A stretch of 19,873 nt of DNA, taken from positions 1 to 19,873 of the forward strand of contig JBPYFB010000295.1 in assembly GCA_051986465.1 (NCBI GenBank), written 5' to 3'. This document shows positions 1-6,854 of this stretch, piece after piece. The position numbers were made by a program, and so were the translations under genes. The notes beneath the pieces were generated by a model. That model saw only the letters and a list, made by a program, of their open reading frames with translations. It was not told the origin of the DNA and did not search any database. Within the stretch, counting starts at the first letter, position 1. Each line of letters opens with the position of its first letter. Source of the stretch: DATEJJ01 sp051986465. Its GTDB lineage: Bacteria; Actinomycetota; Actinomycetes; Mycobacteriales; Micromonosporaceae.

Positions 1-349
1 AGCCGGCGAGCGCGCTCACCGTGTCGCGCAACACCTCGACCGGGTCACCCGTACGAGGTACCCCGTCCGGCGGATTGCCCACCCATACCGCACGCCCGTC
101 GCGCTCGGTCAGCGTCGCGGCACTGCGTACCCCGATGAAGGAGTACCGGGACCACGCCGTTCCCCCGGACGTCGCGCCCTGCTCGGCGGATTCCAGCAGG
201 AAGGTGCCGGGCCCGCCGGCCAGCTTGCGGTACACCCCCACGGGCGTCTCGCCGTCCGCCAGCAGCCGGCGCGTCACCGGTACCACCCGGTGTACCTGGG
301 CGAGCGCGCGGAAGGTCTCCTCGTCCGGTGCCACGACTCCGGTCGTCAC
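1..349 (-). CDS. trpE: Anthranilate synthase component I, N-terminal part (cut by window edge)
   Basis: TrpE makes anthranilate from chorismate, the first committed step of tryptophan synthesis, with ammonia or with TrpG and glutamine. Only the first 116 codons are present; the rest lies beyond base 1. The GTG start is chosen because it overlaps the hisI stop as GTGA, which implies translational coupling. Residues 51-54 are LLES, the element that in this family contributes to the tryptophan feedback-inhibition site, and residues 66-73 (WSRYSFIG) match the conserved N-terminal TrpE signature. A position directly after hisI is a common actinobacterial his/trp arrangement. The chorismate-binding C-terminal domain cannot be checked. 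PabB or salicylate-synthase homologues share the fold, but LLES and the hisI linkage favour TrpE. Confidence 0.9.
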   Translation of the reverse strand, partial: MTTGVVAPDEETFRALAQVHRVVPVTRRLLADGETPVGVYRKLAGGPGTFLLESAEQGATSGGTAWSRYSFIGVRSAATLTERDGRAVWVGNPPDGVPRTGDPVEVLRDTVSALAG

Positions 350-699
350 TGGTCCTTCTCCTCGAAGATCACGTTCGTGAAGCAGCTGTGGGTACCGGTG
401 TGGCACGCCGGCCCCACCTGTTCCACCTTGAGTAGCAGCGCATCCCCGTCGCAGTCCAGTGCCACCGAGCGGACGTACTGGTGGTGGCCCGAGGTCTCGC
501 CCTTCACCCAGTACCGCTTCCGGCTGCGCGACCAGTACGTGGCCCGGCCGGTCGCCATCGTGCGGCGCAGGGCCTCCTCGTCCATCCAAGCGAGCATCAG
601 GACGTCGCCGGTCGCGTGCTCCTGTACCACCGCCGCCACCAGTCCGGCGGGGTCGCGGGACAGCCGCGCGACGATCTCCGGATCCAGTGCTGCCGTCAC
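346..699 (-). CDS. hisI: Phosphoribosyl-AMP cyclohydrolase HisI
   Basis: This cytosolic metalloenzyme opens the adenine ring of phosphoribosyl-AMP in histidine synthesis. The 117-residue protein has the monofunctional HisI length, with no HisE domain. Residues 66-72 carry the conserved KGETSGH run. Residues 82-86 are DCDGD, whose aspartates bind magnesium and whose Cys83 joins Cys99 and Cys106 (in ACHTG and SCF) as zinc ligands. All expected ligands are intact. The start is GTG with a strong Shine-Dalgarno AGGAGGT (rc of 708-714), 8 nt upstream. The stop overlaps the trpE start by four bases, so the two are probably translated together. I could not identify a convincing promoter for this pair in the upstream gap. 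Confidence 0.97.
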   Translation of the reverse strand: MTAALDPEIVARLSRDPAGLVAAVVQEHATGDVLMLAWMDEEALRRTMATGRATYWSRSRKRYWVKGETSGHHQYVRSVALDCDGDALLLKVEQVGPACHTGTHSCFTNVIFEEKDQ

Positions 700-1099
700 C
701 CGTACAACCTCCTGTCGCCCGATGGCGTCCGCCCGATTCTTCCCTACTGTGTCACCCAGTCGCCAAGCCGTCCCACATCGTTAGGAGACAAGGGCTCCGA
801 TATCGCAAGTACCTTCGTTTTGGGGGCTGTGTCGACGCTCACAACGGGGTACGGTGAGGGTGCGTCGCCGCGGCATCTGGGCGATCGTCCACTCCCTGTA
901 CGTCCCTTCAGGTCTCCGCTGCCATAGCGGTAGTCCGGCTTGACTGTCTGTCACCGGATTATTGCCATGGCTAGCTTCGGCGCACCTGGGTACGGGTTGG
1001 TGGGCGGATGCACCGACTGTCCCCGCTGCGAGCACCAGCAGACCCGTGTCCGGCTGGCTGCGCGCCGCCGCCGGAACCGAGCGGACGGAGGACTTGTCC
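700..1099. other. Non-coding divergent region between hisI and the acidic protein gene
   Basis: About 400 bp separate two divergent starts. It holds the hisI ribosome-binding site at the left edge and GGAGGA (1087-1092) for the plus-strand gene at the right edge. A small hairpin (916-920 pairing with 926-930, CCGCT/AGCGG) and one possible plus-strand promoter are visible. Open frames crossing it are GC-rich shadows without family similarity, so I call no gene here. I found no riboswitch core that I recognise. Confidence 0.6.
940..968 (+). promoter_or_regulatory. Possible promoter of the acidic repeat protein gene
   Basis: TTGACT at 940-945 is a good -35 element. A 17-bp spacer leads to TGCCAT at 963-968, a mediocre -10 matching three of six consensus bases. 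If used, the transcript would start near 975 and carry a leader of about 125 nt before the ATG at 1100. This rests on sequence matching only. Confidence 0.3.
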
Positions 1100-3016
1100 A
1101 TGCAAGCGAACATCGAACAGCCTCTCGGCGAGGGGAGCATCGTGCCGCCCCCGCGCGCCCCTGTCGAAGACGCACCGGTGTCCGAGGAAGCCGTGCACCT
1201 CCCGGCGGAGCCTGCGGCGGTGTCGACCGAGGCGGAAGCTGACGCGGCTCCCGCGGAGGCGAGTACCGCCGAGGTGGCTCCGGCCGACGCCGAGGCAGCC
1301 CCAGTCGATGAGGCCGCGGTAGATGAGGCCGCGGTAGATGAGGAAGCGGCTCCCGCGGACGCGGCGGCAGCCTCGGCCGACGACGAGGCAGCCTCCGTCG
1401 ACGAAGAGGCGGCTCCGCTCGATGATGAGTTGGCTTCGACTGAGGTCGAGGCGGAGGCGGTCGCGGCTGCGCCCGAGGTCGCGCTCGCGGATGCGGCGGC
1501 CGGCGAGGCAGCGGTCGCGACTGAGGGCGAAGCGGCGGACGGCGAGACGGTCGCGGCCGAAGCGGACGTGGACGACGCGGCGGTCCTCGCGCCAGCCAGT
1601 GAGCAGGTTGACGAGCCACTCGACGAGCCAGCCGCGGTCGAGGAGCAGGCGGCTGACGAGTCAGACACGGGTGACACGACAGCAGAATCCGCCGAGGCAG
1701 TGGAGGCGGAGGCGGTTGACGAGCCAGCCACGGAGACCGACGAGGCGGCCGTAGTAATCGTGGATGAGGTTGAACCGGCCGACATCGACGCGGATGCGGC
1801 TGACGCCGCCGACGTCACGGACGAGGCAGAGGTCATCGAGGCCGAGGTCATCGAGGCCGAGGCTGCTGAGCCGGAGACGACCGAGGCTGCTGAGGTCGTG
1901 GACGAGGCCGAGACGTCCGATGCGGCCGAGCCCGAGGCCACGGAGGTGGTCGCGGTCGCCGACGAGGAAGCGCCAGCGGCCGAAGGCGACGCGGAAGCCG
2001 ATGAAGGTGGGGACGCGGCGGCGGTCGAGGACGCATTCGCCGACGAGGGCGCGGTCGACGAGGTAATCGATGCCGCAATCGAAGCGGAGCCGGAGGCCGA
2101 CCCGGCTGACGCGTCGGCCGAGTCCGAGGAGGCGCCCGCAGTCGAGGAGCCCGAAGCCGACGCAGAGGCAGAGGTCGAAGCGGAGGCCGAGGCAGAAGAA
2201 GCCGAGGCCGAGCCGGTTGAGGCCGTAGCCGAGGCTGAGGCCGTAGCCGAGGAAGATCTTGCGGCGGAGCCGGTGGCACAGGTGGACGCGGAGGAGACGC
2301 CGAGCGAGGCACCCGTGGCGGAGGAAGAGGCCGAAGCCGTGGAGGCCGAAGCCGTGGAGGCCGAAGTCCTGGACGCCGAGCCGGAGCCGGCGGAGGTGGC
2401 CGAGGTCGCTGCGGAGCTGGCCGACGCACAGGAGGAACTCGCCGAGGCGCAGGAGGAACTGGCCGAGGCGCGGGAGGATCTGGCCGAGGCAGAGGAAGGC
2501 CTCGCCGACGCTCAGGAGGAGCTGATCGACGCCGTTGTCGAGGCGGTAGTAGCGGAGGCGGCCGTACAGGAAGCCGAGGCGGACGCGACCGATGACGGTC
2601 CAGGCAGCGAGGAGATCTCCGTCGAGCCCGCGGTCGCCGAGGCTGCCGTGGCGGCCGCCGAGGTGATCGTCGCGGAGGCGGCAGCCGCCGTCGAGGGCGA
2701 GGTCCAGACTGTCGCGGTACCGCTGCGGCCGGGTGACGTGACCGAGACCACCATCGCGGTATGGGCAGCCGACCACGCCGACGTCTTCCGTCAGCACCTG
2801 CAGGAAGTACAGGCGAAGTTCGTCGACGATCCGGTCGGGGCGGTATCGCAGGCCCAGTCGCTCGTCGCGGACGCGGTACGGGCGCTGGCCGAGGCGCTGC
2901 TCGCCGAGCAGCTCAACCTGGACCCGCGCAAGCACTCCGAGAACCCCGATACCGAGTCCTTGCGCATCGCGCTGCGCGGCTACAAGGACTTCCTGGAGCG
3001 GGTACTCGCGCTGTGA
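1100..3016 (+). CDS. Extremely acidic Ala/Glu/Asp-rich repeat protein with conserved actinobacterial C-terminal domain
   Basis: No function is known to me. The ATG is chosen for GGAGGA at 1087-1092, 7 nt upstream, although the frame stays open to 962. The 638-residue product has two parts. Residues 34-542 consist almost wholly of Ala, Glu, Asp, Val and Pro and hold one basic residue (Arg458). Residues 440-481 form six consecutive heptads beginning with Leu (LAEAQEE type), a likely coiled coil. Residues 543-638 are an ordinary helical domain with Trp, Phe, Lys and Arg (first Lys at 573), containing FVDDP and a TESLRIALRGYKDF-type ending. I recognise this ending from uncharacterised actinobacterial proteins whose N-termini vary. 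There is no signal peptide or membrane segment, so it is probably cytosolic. It stands alone, followed by a strong hairpin. Confidence 0.88.
   Translation: MQANIEQPLGEGSIVPPPRAPVEDAPVSEEAVHLPAEPAAVSTEAEADAAPAEASTAEVAPADAEAAPVDEAAVDEAAVDEEAAPADAAAASADDEAASVDEEAAPLDDELASTEVEAEAVAAAPEVALADAAAGEAAVATEGEAADGETVAAEADVDDAAVLAPASEQVDEPLDEPAAVEEQAADESDTGDTTAESAEAVEAEAVDEPATETDEAAVVIVDEVEPADIDADAADAADVTDEAEVIEAEVIEAEAAEPETTEAAEVVDEAETSDAAEPEATEVVAVADEEAPAAEGDAEADEGGDAAAVEDAFADEGAVDEVIDAAIEAEPEADPADASAESEEAPAVEEPEADAEAEVEAEAEAEEAEAEPVEAVAEAEAVAEEDLAAEPVAQVDAEETPSEAPVAEEEAEAVEAEAVEAEVLDAEPEPAEVAEVAAELADAQEELAEAQEELAEAREDLAEAEEGLADAQEELIDAVVEAVVAEAAVQEAEADATDDGPGSEEISVEPAVAEAAVAAAEVIVAEAAAAVEGEVQTVAVPLRPGDVTETTIAVWAADHADVFRQHLQEVQAKFVDDPVGAVSQAQSLVADAVRALAEALLAEQLNLDPRKHSENPDTESLRIALRGYKDFLERVLAL
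1307..1343 (+). repeat. 15-bp tandem repeat, 2.5 copies
   Basis: GATGAGGCCGCGGTA is repeated exactly at 1307-1321 and 1322-1336, followed by a partial third copy (GATGAGG). It encodes repeated DEAAV. Exact identity at silent positions indicates recent in-frame duplication. Confidence 0.9.
1829..1858 (+). repeat. 15-bp tandem duplication
   Basis: GAGGTCATCGAGGCC occurs twice head to tail (1829-1843 and 1844-1858) without a mismatch, encoding EVIEA twice. It is a second in-frame expansion in the acidic region. Confidence 0.9.
2327..2366 (+). repeat. 15-bp tandem repeat, two exact copies plus a degenerate third
   Basis: GAGGCCGAAGCCGTG is present at 2327-2341 and 2342-2356, and a third unit begins GAGGCCGAAG at 2357 before diverging. 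It encodes EAEAV repeats. Confidence 0.88.
2417..2542 (+). repeat. 21-bp periodic array encoding six Leu heptads
   Basis: Six 21-bp units each begin with a Leu codon (CTG or CTC), at codons 440, 447, 454, 461, 468 and 475 of the acidic protein. The units share the pattern L-A-E/D-A-x-E-E. Unlike the 15-bp duplications, the copies differ at silent positions, so this array is older. The protein product should form a short coiled coil. Confidence 0.88.
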
Positions 3017-3020
3017 GGTG

Positions 3021-3072
3021 ATGATCCCGAAGGGTTGGTGGTGCTGTCGGCCCACCAATCCTTCGGGATCAT
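3021..3072 (+). terminator. Strong hairpin after the acidic protein gene
   Basis: Bases 3021-3041 pair with 3052-3072 over 21 bp, with one G-T-type imperfection and a 10-nt loop. It starts five bases after the stop codon. There is no T-tract, as is usual for actinobacterial terminators. The right arm ends three bases before the GGAGGT that serves the next gene, so it could also limit read-through translation there. Confidence 0.82.
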
Positions 3073-3092
3073 GCGGAGGTAACGTGGGGGCC

Positions 3093-3959
3093 GTGAGTTC
3101 TGTCGCGGTTCTCGGTACCGGAATCATGGGCGCGGCGATCGCCCGAAATCTCTGCAAGGCCGGCCACGACGTACGCGTGTGGAACCGTACCGCCGAGAAG
3201 GCCCGGCCCTTGGCTGCGGATGGCGCGCTGGTCGCGGATACCCCCGCTGAAGCGGTCGATGACGCCGACGTCCTGCTCACCATGGTCTACGACGGCCCGG
3301 CCGCGCTGGACGCGGTCCGGCTGGCCGCACCGGCACTGCGCACCGGCATGGTCTGGTCGCAGTCCACAACCGTGGGCGTGGAGTCGGTACCGGAGTTGGC
3401 CGGGTTCGCCGCCGAACACGGCGTACGGTTCGTGGACGCGCCGGTACTCGGTACCCGCCAGCCGGCGGAGAGCGGCCAGCTGACGGTCCTCGCCGCGGGC
3501 TCCCCTGCCGCCAGGCCCGCGCTGGCGCCGGTGTTCGACGCGATCGGCAGCCGCACGCTCTGGGTCGGCGAGGATGGCGCGAGCGGCGCGGCCACCCGCC
3601 TCAAGCTGGTCGCCAACAGTTGGGTGCTCGCGGTCACCCACGCCGCGGCGGAGGCGGTGACGCTGGCCCAGGGGCTCGGCGTGGATCCGCAAGACTTCCT
3701 CGGCGCGATCGCCGGAGGCGGGCTCGACCTGCCATACCTGCGATTGAAGGCCGGCGCGATGCTCTCCGGCGACTTCTCCCCGAACTTCACCGCCGAGAAC
3801 GCGGAGAAGGACAGCCGGCTCATCCTCGCCGCTGCCGCCGCGGGCGGCGTACAGCTGGACCTCGCCGATGCCGGGGCGCGGCGGTTCCGGCGCGCCATCG
3901 AGCAGGGGCACGGCGGGGAGGACATGGCGGCCTCATACTTCGCCAGCTTCACGGACTAG
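3093..3959 (+). CDS. NAD(P)-dependent beta-hydroxyacid dehydrogenase-type oxidoreductase
   Basis: Members of this family (3-hydroxyisobutyrate dehydrogenase, tartronate semialdehyde reductase, GLYR-type and imine reductases) oxidise or reduce small hydroxyacids or imines with NAD(P). The 288-residue protein opens with VAVLGTGIMG, the Rossmann dinucleotide-binding motif. DAPVLGTRQPAESGQL corresponds to the family's DAPVSGG substrate loop. KLVANSW contains the catalytic-lysine position, and FTAENAEKDSRL matches the C-terminal KD motif. The start is uncertain. GTG 3093 gives the usual short N-terminus but lies 12 nt from GGAGGT (3075-3080), while in-frame GTG 3084 lies only 3 nt from it. The SDR gene follows after two bases, so they form an operon. 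The substrate cannot be deduced. Confidence 0.88.
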   Translation: MSSVAVLGTGIMGAAIARNLCKAGHDVRVWNRTAEKARPLAADGALVADTPAEAVDDADVLLTMVYDGPAALDAVRLAAPALRTGMVWSQSTTVGVESVPELAGFAAEHGVRFVDAPVLGTRQPAESGQLTVLAAGSPAARPALAPVFDAIGSRTLWVGEDGASGAATRLKLVANSWVLAVTHAAAEAVTLAQGLGVDPQDFLGAIAGGGLDLPYLRLKAGAMLSGDFSPNFTAENAEKDSRLILAAAAAGGVQLDLADAGARRFRRAIEQGHGGEDMAASYFASFTD

Positions 3960-3961
3960 GC

Positions 3962-4741
3962 ATGGCCCGGATCCTGATCACCGGCGCGTCGGACGGGCTG
4001 GGGCGCGCCCTCGCCCACGACCTCGCCGCGGCAGGCCACCAGCTCATCGTGCACGGCCGGGACGCGGACCGGCTCGCGCAGGTCGCCGCCGACACGGGCG
4101 GGGTGGCGCTGCGCGCCGACCTGTCCTCGCTCGACGAGGTGCGCCGGCTCGCCGCCGAGGTGACCGAGCACGCGCCAGACCTCGACGTGCTCGTCAACAA
4201 CGCCGGCGTCGGCTTCGGCCGGCCGGGCGCGGCTCGGGAGCTGTCCAAGGACGGGTACGAGCTGCGCTTCGCGGTGAACTACCTGGGGCCGTACCTGCTG
4301 ACCAGGCTCCTCCTGCCCACCGTGCGCAAGCGCGTCGTCAACGTCGCCTCGATGGGGCAGCGCCCGTTCGTCCTCGACGACCCGATGATGGAGCGCGGGT
4401 ACGACGGCGTGGAGGCGTACCGCCGCTCGAAGCTGGCGCTGGTCGCGCACACCTTCGACCTGGCGGCGGAGCTGGCCGGTACCGGCGTCACCGCGAACTG
4501 CCTGCACCCCGCGTCGCTGATGCCGACCACGATGGTGCAGGAGTCGCGGTACGGCCCGATCGACTCGCTGGAGCAGGGCGTACGCGCCACCCTGCGCCTC
4601 GTCGTCGACCCGGCCCTGGACGGCGTGTCCGGTGAGTACTTCGACGGTGAACGCCGGGCCCGGGCCCTCGATCAGGCCTACGACCCGGCGTTCCGAGCAC
4701 GACTGTGGGAACTGACGGAATCAATCTTGCAAAAGAACTAG
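3962..4741 (+). CDS. Short-chain dehydrogenase/reductase
   Basis: This is a classical SDR of 259 residues, an NAD(P)-dependent oxidoreductase acting on a carbonyl or hydroxyl substrate. Visible motifs are TGASDGLG (cofactor loop, residues 7-14), NNAG (structural motif), a serine in VNVASMG, and the catalytic YRRSK (Y-x3-K). The retinol-dehydrogenase-like subgroup is suggested by the NYLGPYLLTRLLLP region and the C-terminal layout. The ATG lies two bases after the previous stop, indicating co-transcription with the beta-hydroxyacid-dehydrogenase-like gene and perhaps a shared pathway. Its TAG stop shares the palindrome CTAG with the stop of the convergent aldo/keto reductase. The specific substrate is unknown. 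Confidence 0.92.
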   Translation: MARILITGASDGLGRALAHDLAAAGHQLIVHGRDADRLAQVAADTGGVALRADLSSLDEVRRLAAEVTEHAPDLDVLVNNAGVGFGRPGAARELSKDGYELRFAVNYLGPYLLTRLLLPTVRKRVVNVASMGQRPFVLDDPMMERGYDGVEAYRRSKLALVAHTFDLAAELAGTGVTANCLHPASLMPTTMVQESRYGPIDSLEQGVRATLRLVVDPALDGVSGEYFDGERRARALDQAYDPAFRARLWELTESILQKN

Positions 4742-5739
4742 TGGCCGATCAGGCTCATGGCTTGGTCCGGGTACCGCGGGCCGGAGACCTCCGACGCCGG
4801 TGCCGCCGCCTCGATCGCCGCCAGTTGGGCCGGTGTCAACTCGATGTCGACCGCCGCCGCGTTCTCCTCCAGGTACCGCACCCGCTTGGTGCCGGGAATC
4901 GGGATCACCAGGTCGTCGCGGGACAGCAGCCAGGCGAGCGCCGCCTGCGCCGCTGTGGCGCCCAGCTCCGCCGCGACCGCCCGGACCGACTCCACCAGCC
5001 GCAGGTTGGCGGCGAGGTGCCCGTCCGCGAAGCGCGGTGACGCCCGGCGGTAGTCGTCGGCGTCGAGTGCCGAGGTGTCCGTGATGGCGCCGGTGAGCAG
5101 CCCGCGCCCGACCGGCGAGTACCCGACGAGCGCGACGCCCAGCTCCCGGCAGGTGTCCAGCATCTGCGCCTCGACGTCCCGGCTGAACAGCGAATACTCC
5201 ATCTGTACCGCGGCGATCGGGTGCACGGCGTGCGCCGCCCGCAGCGTCTGCGGGCTGACCTCGGACAGTCCCAGGTACCGGACCTTTCCGGCGGCGACCA
5301 GCGACGCCATCGCGCCCACCGTGTCCTCGATGGGTACCTCGGGGTTGCGGCGGTGCGCGTAGTACAGGTCGATCGTGTCGAAGCCCAGCCGCGCCAGGGA
5401 CGCGTCGCAGGCCTGGCGCACGTACGCCGGCGAGGTGTCGACGTAGGCGCCCGGCTGGTCCGAGCGGGTCGCCCCGCCGGTCGTCCGGATGCCGAACTTG
5501 GTGGCGAGCAGGAACTCGGCTCGCCGGTCCCGCAGTACCCCGCCGATCAGCTGCTCGTTGCTGCCCTGGCCGTACATGTCGGCCGTGTCGAGGAAGGTGA
5601 CACCCAGGTCGAGCGCCCGGTGCAGGGTACGCGCGGACTCGTCGTCGTCACGCTCCCCGTACGCGAAGCTCATCCCCATGCAGCCCAGCCCGATCGCCGA
5701 GACAATCGGTCCACCCCGCCCCAGCTGCCGTTGCTTCAT
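4738..5739 (-). CDS. Aldo/keto reductase
   Basis: Aldo/keto reductases reduce aldehydes and ketones with NADPH in the cytosol. The 333-residue protein starts MKQRQLGRGG and contains GLGCMGMS, as in the YajO/Tas-like bacterial group. The catalytic tetrad is complete: Asp51 and Tyr56 (in DTADMYG), Lys81 (in ATKFG) and His129 (in LYYAH). The start is supported by AGGAG a few bases upstream and by the typical N-terminus. The first 92 bases are also coding for the end of the MerR gene in another frame, so the two are certainly co-transcribed. MerR/AKR pairs usually respond to electrophiles or oxidative stress, but the inducer here is unknown. Confidence 0.94.
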   Translation of the reverse strand: MKQRQLGRGGPIVSAIGLGCMGMSFAYGERDDDESARTLHRALDLGVTFLDTADMYGQGSNEQLIGGVLRDRRAEFLLATKFGIRTTGGATRSDQPGAYVDTSPAYVRQACDASLARLGFDTIDLYYAHRRNPEVPIEDTVGAMASLVAAGKVRYLGLSEVSPQTLRAAHAVHPIAAVQMEYSLFSRDVEAQMLDTCRELGVALVGYSPVGRGLLTGAITDTSALDADDYRRASPRFADGHLAANLRLVESVRAVAAELGATAAQAALAWLLSRDDLVIPIPGTKRVRYLEENAAAVDIELTPAQLAAIEAAAPASEVSGPRYPDQAMSLIGH

Positions 5740-6115
5740 ACTCCTGCTCCATCTGACCGTAGATTTCGATCTTGAAATCGATCATTTCCAGGTCACGCTG
5801 GAGTTCGGCGATGCGCTGCAGCACCCGCTCGCGATGCTCCTTGAACAGCCGCAACCGCTCGCCCACGGTCGCGTCGCCCAGGCGCGCCAGCTCGGCGTAC
5901 CGGCGCATGTCGCGCACGGGCATGCCGGTGGAGCGCAGCTTCGTCAACAACACGAGCCAGTCCAGCTCCCCTTCGCTGTACCGGCGCCGCCCGGCCGTGT
6001 CCCGCCCGACCGGTTCGACCAGACCCTCTTGCTCGTACCAGCGCAGCGTGTGCACGCTCAGCCCGACCTTCGCGGCCGCCTCGCTGACTGTCGCTCCAGC
6101 TCCGTTGTGACCCAC
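5648..6115 (-). CDS. MerR-family transcriptional regulator
   Basis: This 155-residue regulator has the MerR helix-turn-helix near its N-terminus (TVSEAAAKVGLSVHTLRWYE, then a RRRYSE wing) and a coiled-coil dimerisation helix around residues 90-125. GTG 6115 is chosen over GTG 6142 because the longer form would run through the operator and -35/-10 region. From 6115 the start falls where the predicted transcript begins. The effector region is short. The only cysteine lies in the 31-residue tail that overlaps the aldo/keto reductase gene, so cysteine-based sensing by the core domain is unlikely. The tail beyond the IYGQMEQEY segment looks unlike a MerR domain and may result from loss of an earlier stop. 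It probably regulates itself and the reductase. Confidence 0.93.
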   Translation of the reverse strand: MGHNGAGATVSEAAAKVGLSVHTLRWYEQEGLVEPVGRDTAGRRRYSEGELDWLVLLTKLRSTGMPVRDMRRYAELARLGDATVGERLRLFKEHRERVLQRIAELQRDLEMIDFKIEIYGQMEQEYEATAAGAGWTDCLGDRAGLHGDELRVRGA

Positions 6116-6121
6116 GCGCTT

Positions 6122-6152
6122 ACCTTCCCTCTTCGAGTGCACTCGAAGTCAA
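6122..6152 (-). promoter_or_regulatory. MerR-type promoter with 19-bp spacer and perfect palindromic operator
   Basis: Read on the minus strand, TTGACT (6152-6147) is the -35 and GAAGGT (6127-6122) a weak -10 of the TANNNT kind. They are 19 bp apart, the over-long spacer typical of MerR-controlled promoters. Between them, overlapping the -35 end, is the perfect 18-bp palindrome CTTCGAGTGCACTCGAAG (6131-6148). The predicted transcription start is at or next to GTG 6115, giving a leaderless mRNA. Confidence 0.78.
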
Positions 6153-6172
6153 GGGAACCACGGCGACTCGAG

Positions 6173-6200
6173 TTGTGTAAGACCGCACGGGCGTTACGAT
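6173..6200 (+). promoter_or_regulatory. Probable promoter of the TIGR03085 gene
   Basis: TTGTGT (6173-6178), a 16-bp spacer and TACGAT (6195-6200, four of six consensus bases) precede GTG 6209 by eight bases. No Shine-Dalgarno fits between the -10 and the GTG, so the mRNA is probably leaderless or nearly so. Confidence 0.5.
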
Positions 6201-6208
6201 CCAGGGCA

Positions 6209-6853
6209 GTGGCCGGCATCGACAAGGACGACTTCGCGCGCAGCGAACGCGCCGCGCTCGGCGAGACCCTGACCGAGCTGGGTCCGGACCAGCCCACGCT
6301 GTGCGAGGGGTGGTTGACCCGGGACCTGGCGGCACACATCGTGCTGCGGGAGCGGCGCCCGGACGCGGCCGCGGGCATCGTGTTCAAGCCGCTGGCCGCG
6401 CACACCGCGAAGGTACAGGCGGCGCTGGCCGCCAAGCCGTTCGACGAGCTGGTCGCGCTGCTGCGCCGGCCACCGCGGTGGTCGATCTCCGGTATCGGAC
6501 CGCTCGACCGGCTCGTCAATACCCAGGAGATGTTCATCCACCACGAGGACGTACGCCGGGCCCAGCCGTCCTGGAAGCCGCGCGCGCTGCCTCGCCAGCT
6601 CGGACTCGCCCTGTGGGTACGGGCACGCGCGCAGGCCCGGCTGGCGCTGCGCCGGTTCCCCGCGACGCTCATGATCAACGCCCTCGACTACCAGGAGCTG
6701 CGCACCGGAGCCGGCGGGCCGGAGGTATCGGTGACCGGCGACCCGGGCGAGCTGACGCTGTTCCTGAGCGGGCGGCAACGCGCCGCGGACGTCACGCTGA
6801 GCGGGCCGGAGGAGCTGGTCGAGCAGTTGCGCGCCAAGCACTTCGGCCCCTGA
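6209..6853 (+). CDS. TIGR03085-family metal-binding protein (mycothiol-dependent isomerase/DinB-like fold)
   Basis: The 214-residue protein matches the actinobacterial TIGR03085 family, related to the mycothiol-dependent maleylpyruvate isomerase and DinB-like four-helix metal proteins. Diagnostic stretches are PTLCEGWLTRDLAAHIVLRE and QEMFIHHEDVRRA. His43, Glu107 and His111 are the likely metal ligands. The biochemical role of this family is not established. Thiol transfer or detoxification using mycothiol is an inference from the fold. GTG 6209 is chosen because the conserved sequence begins there, a good -10 sits just upstream, and earlier in-frame sequence lies across the divergent promoter region. 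Its stop is one base from that of the convergent sensor kinase. Confidence 0.87.
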   Translation: MAGIDKDDFARSERAALGETLTELGPDQPTLCEGWLTRDLAAHIVLRERRPDAAAGIVFKPLAAHTAKVQAALAAKPFDELVALLRRPPRWSISGIGPLDRLVNTQEMFIHHEDVRRAQPSWKPRALPRQLGLALWVRARAQARLALRRFPATLMINALDYQELRTGAGGPEVSVTGDPGELTLFLSGRQRAADVTLSGPEELVEQLRAKHFGP

Positions 6854-6854
6854 T

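Noticed and set aside
962..1099. N-terminal extension of the acidic protein from ATG 962
   Set aside because: The 46 extra residues have a different composition (Trp, Thr, Arg), no ribosome-binding site precedes 962, and GGAGGA marks ATG 1100.
700..1099. Riboswitch or attenuator upstream of hisI or the acidic gene
   Set aside because: I found no recognisable T-box, ydaO or leader-peptide arrangement with tandem His or Trp codons. Only a five-base-pair hairpin at 916-930 was visible.
1307..1858. CRISPR-like array because of direct repeats
   Set aside because: The repeats are adjacent with no spacers, in frame with a protein, and only 15 bp long.
1661..3283. Long minus-strand frame of 540 codons opposite the acidic gene, and a Ser/Ala-rich one at 781-1941
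   Set aside because: They are mirror images of GAG/GCG-rich codons on the plus strand, show low-complexity Arg/Leu/Gly or Ser/Ala composition, match no family and cross the hairpin or the divergent promoter region. The plus frame has a ribosome-binding site and a conserved C-terminal domain.
6116..6142. MerR start at GTG 6142
   Set aside because: It would place the palindromic operator and -10 inside the coding region. The conserved MerR domain begins after the GTG at 6115.
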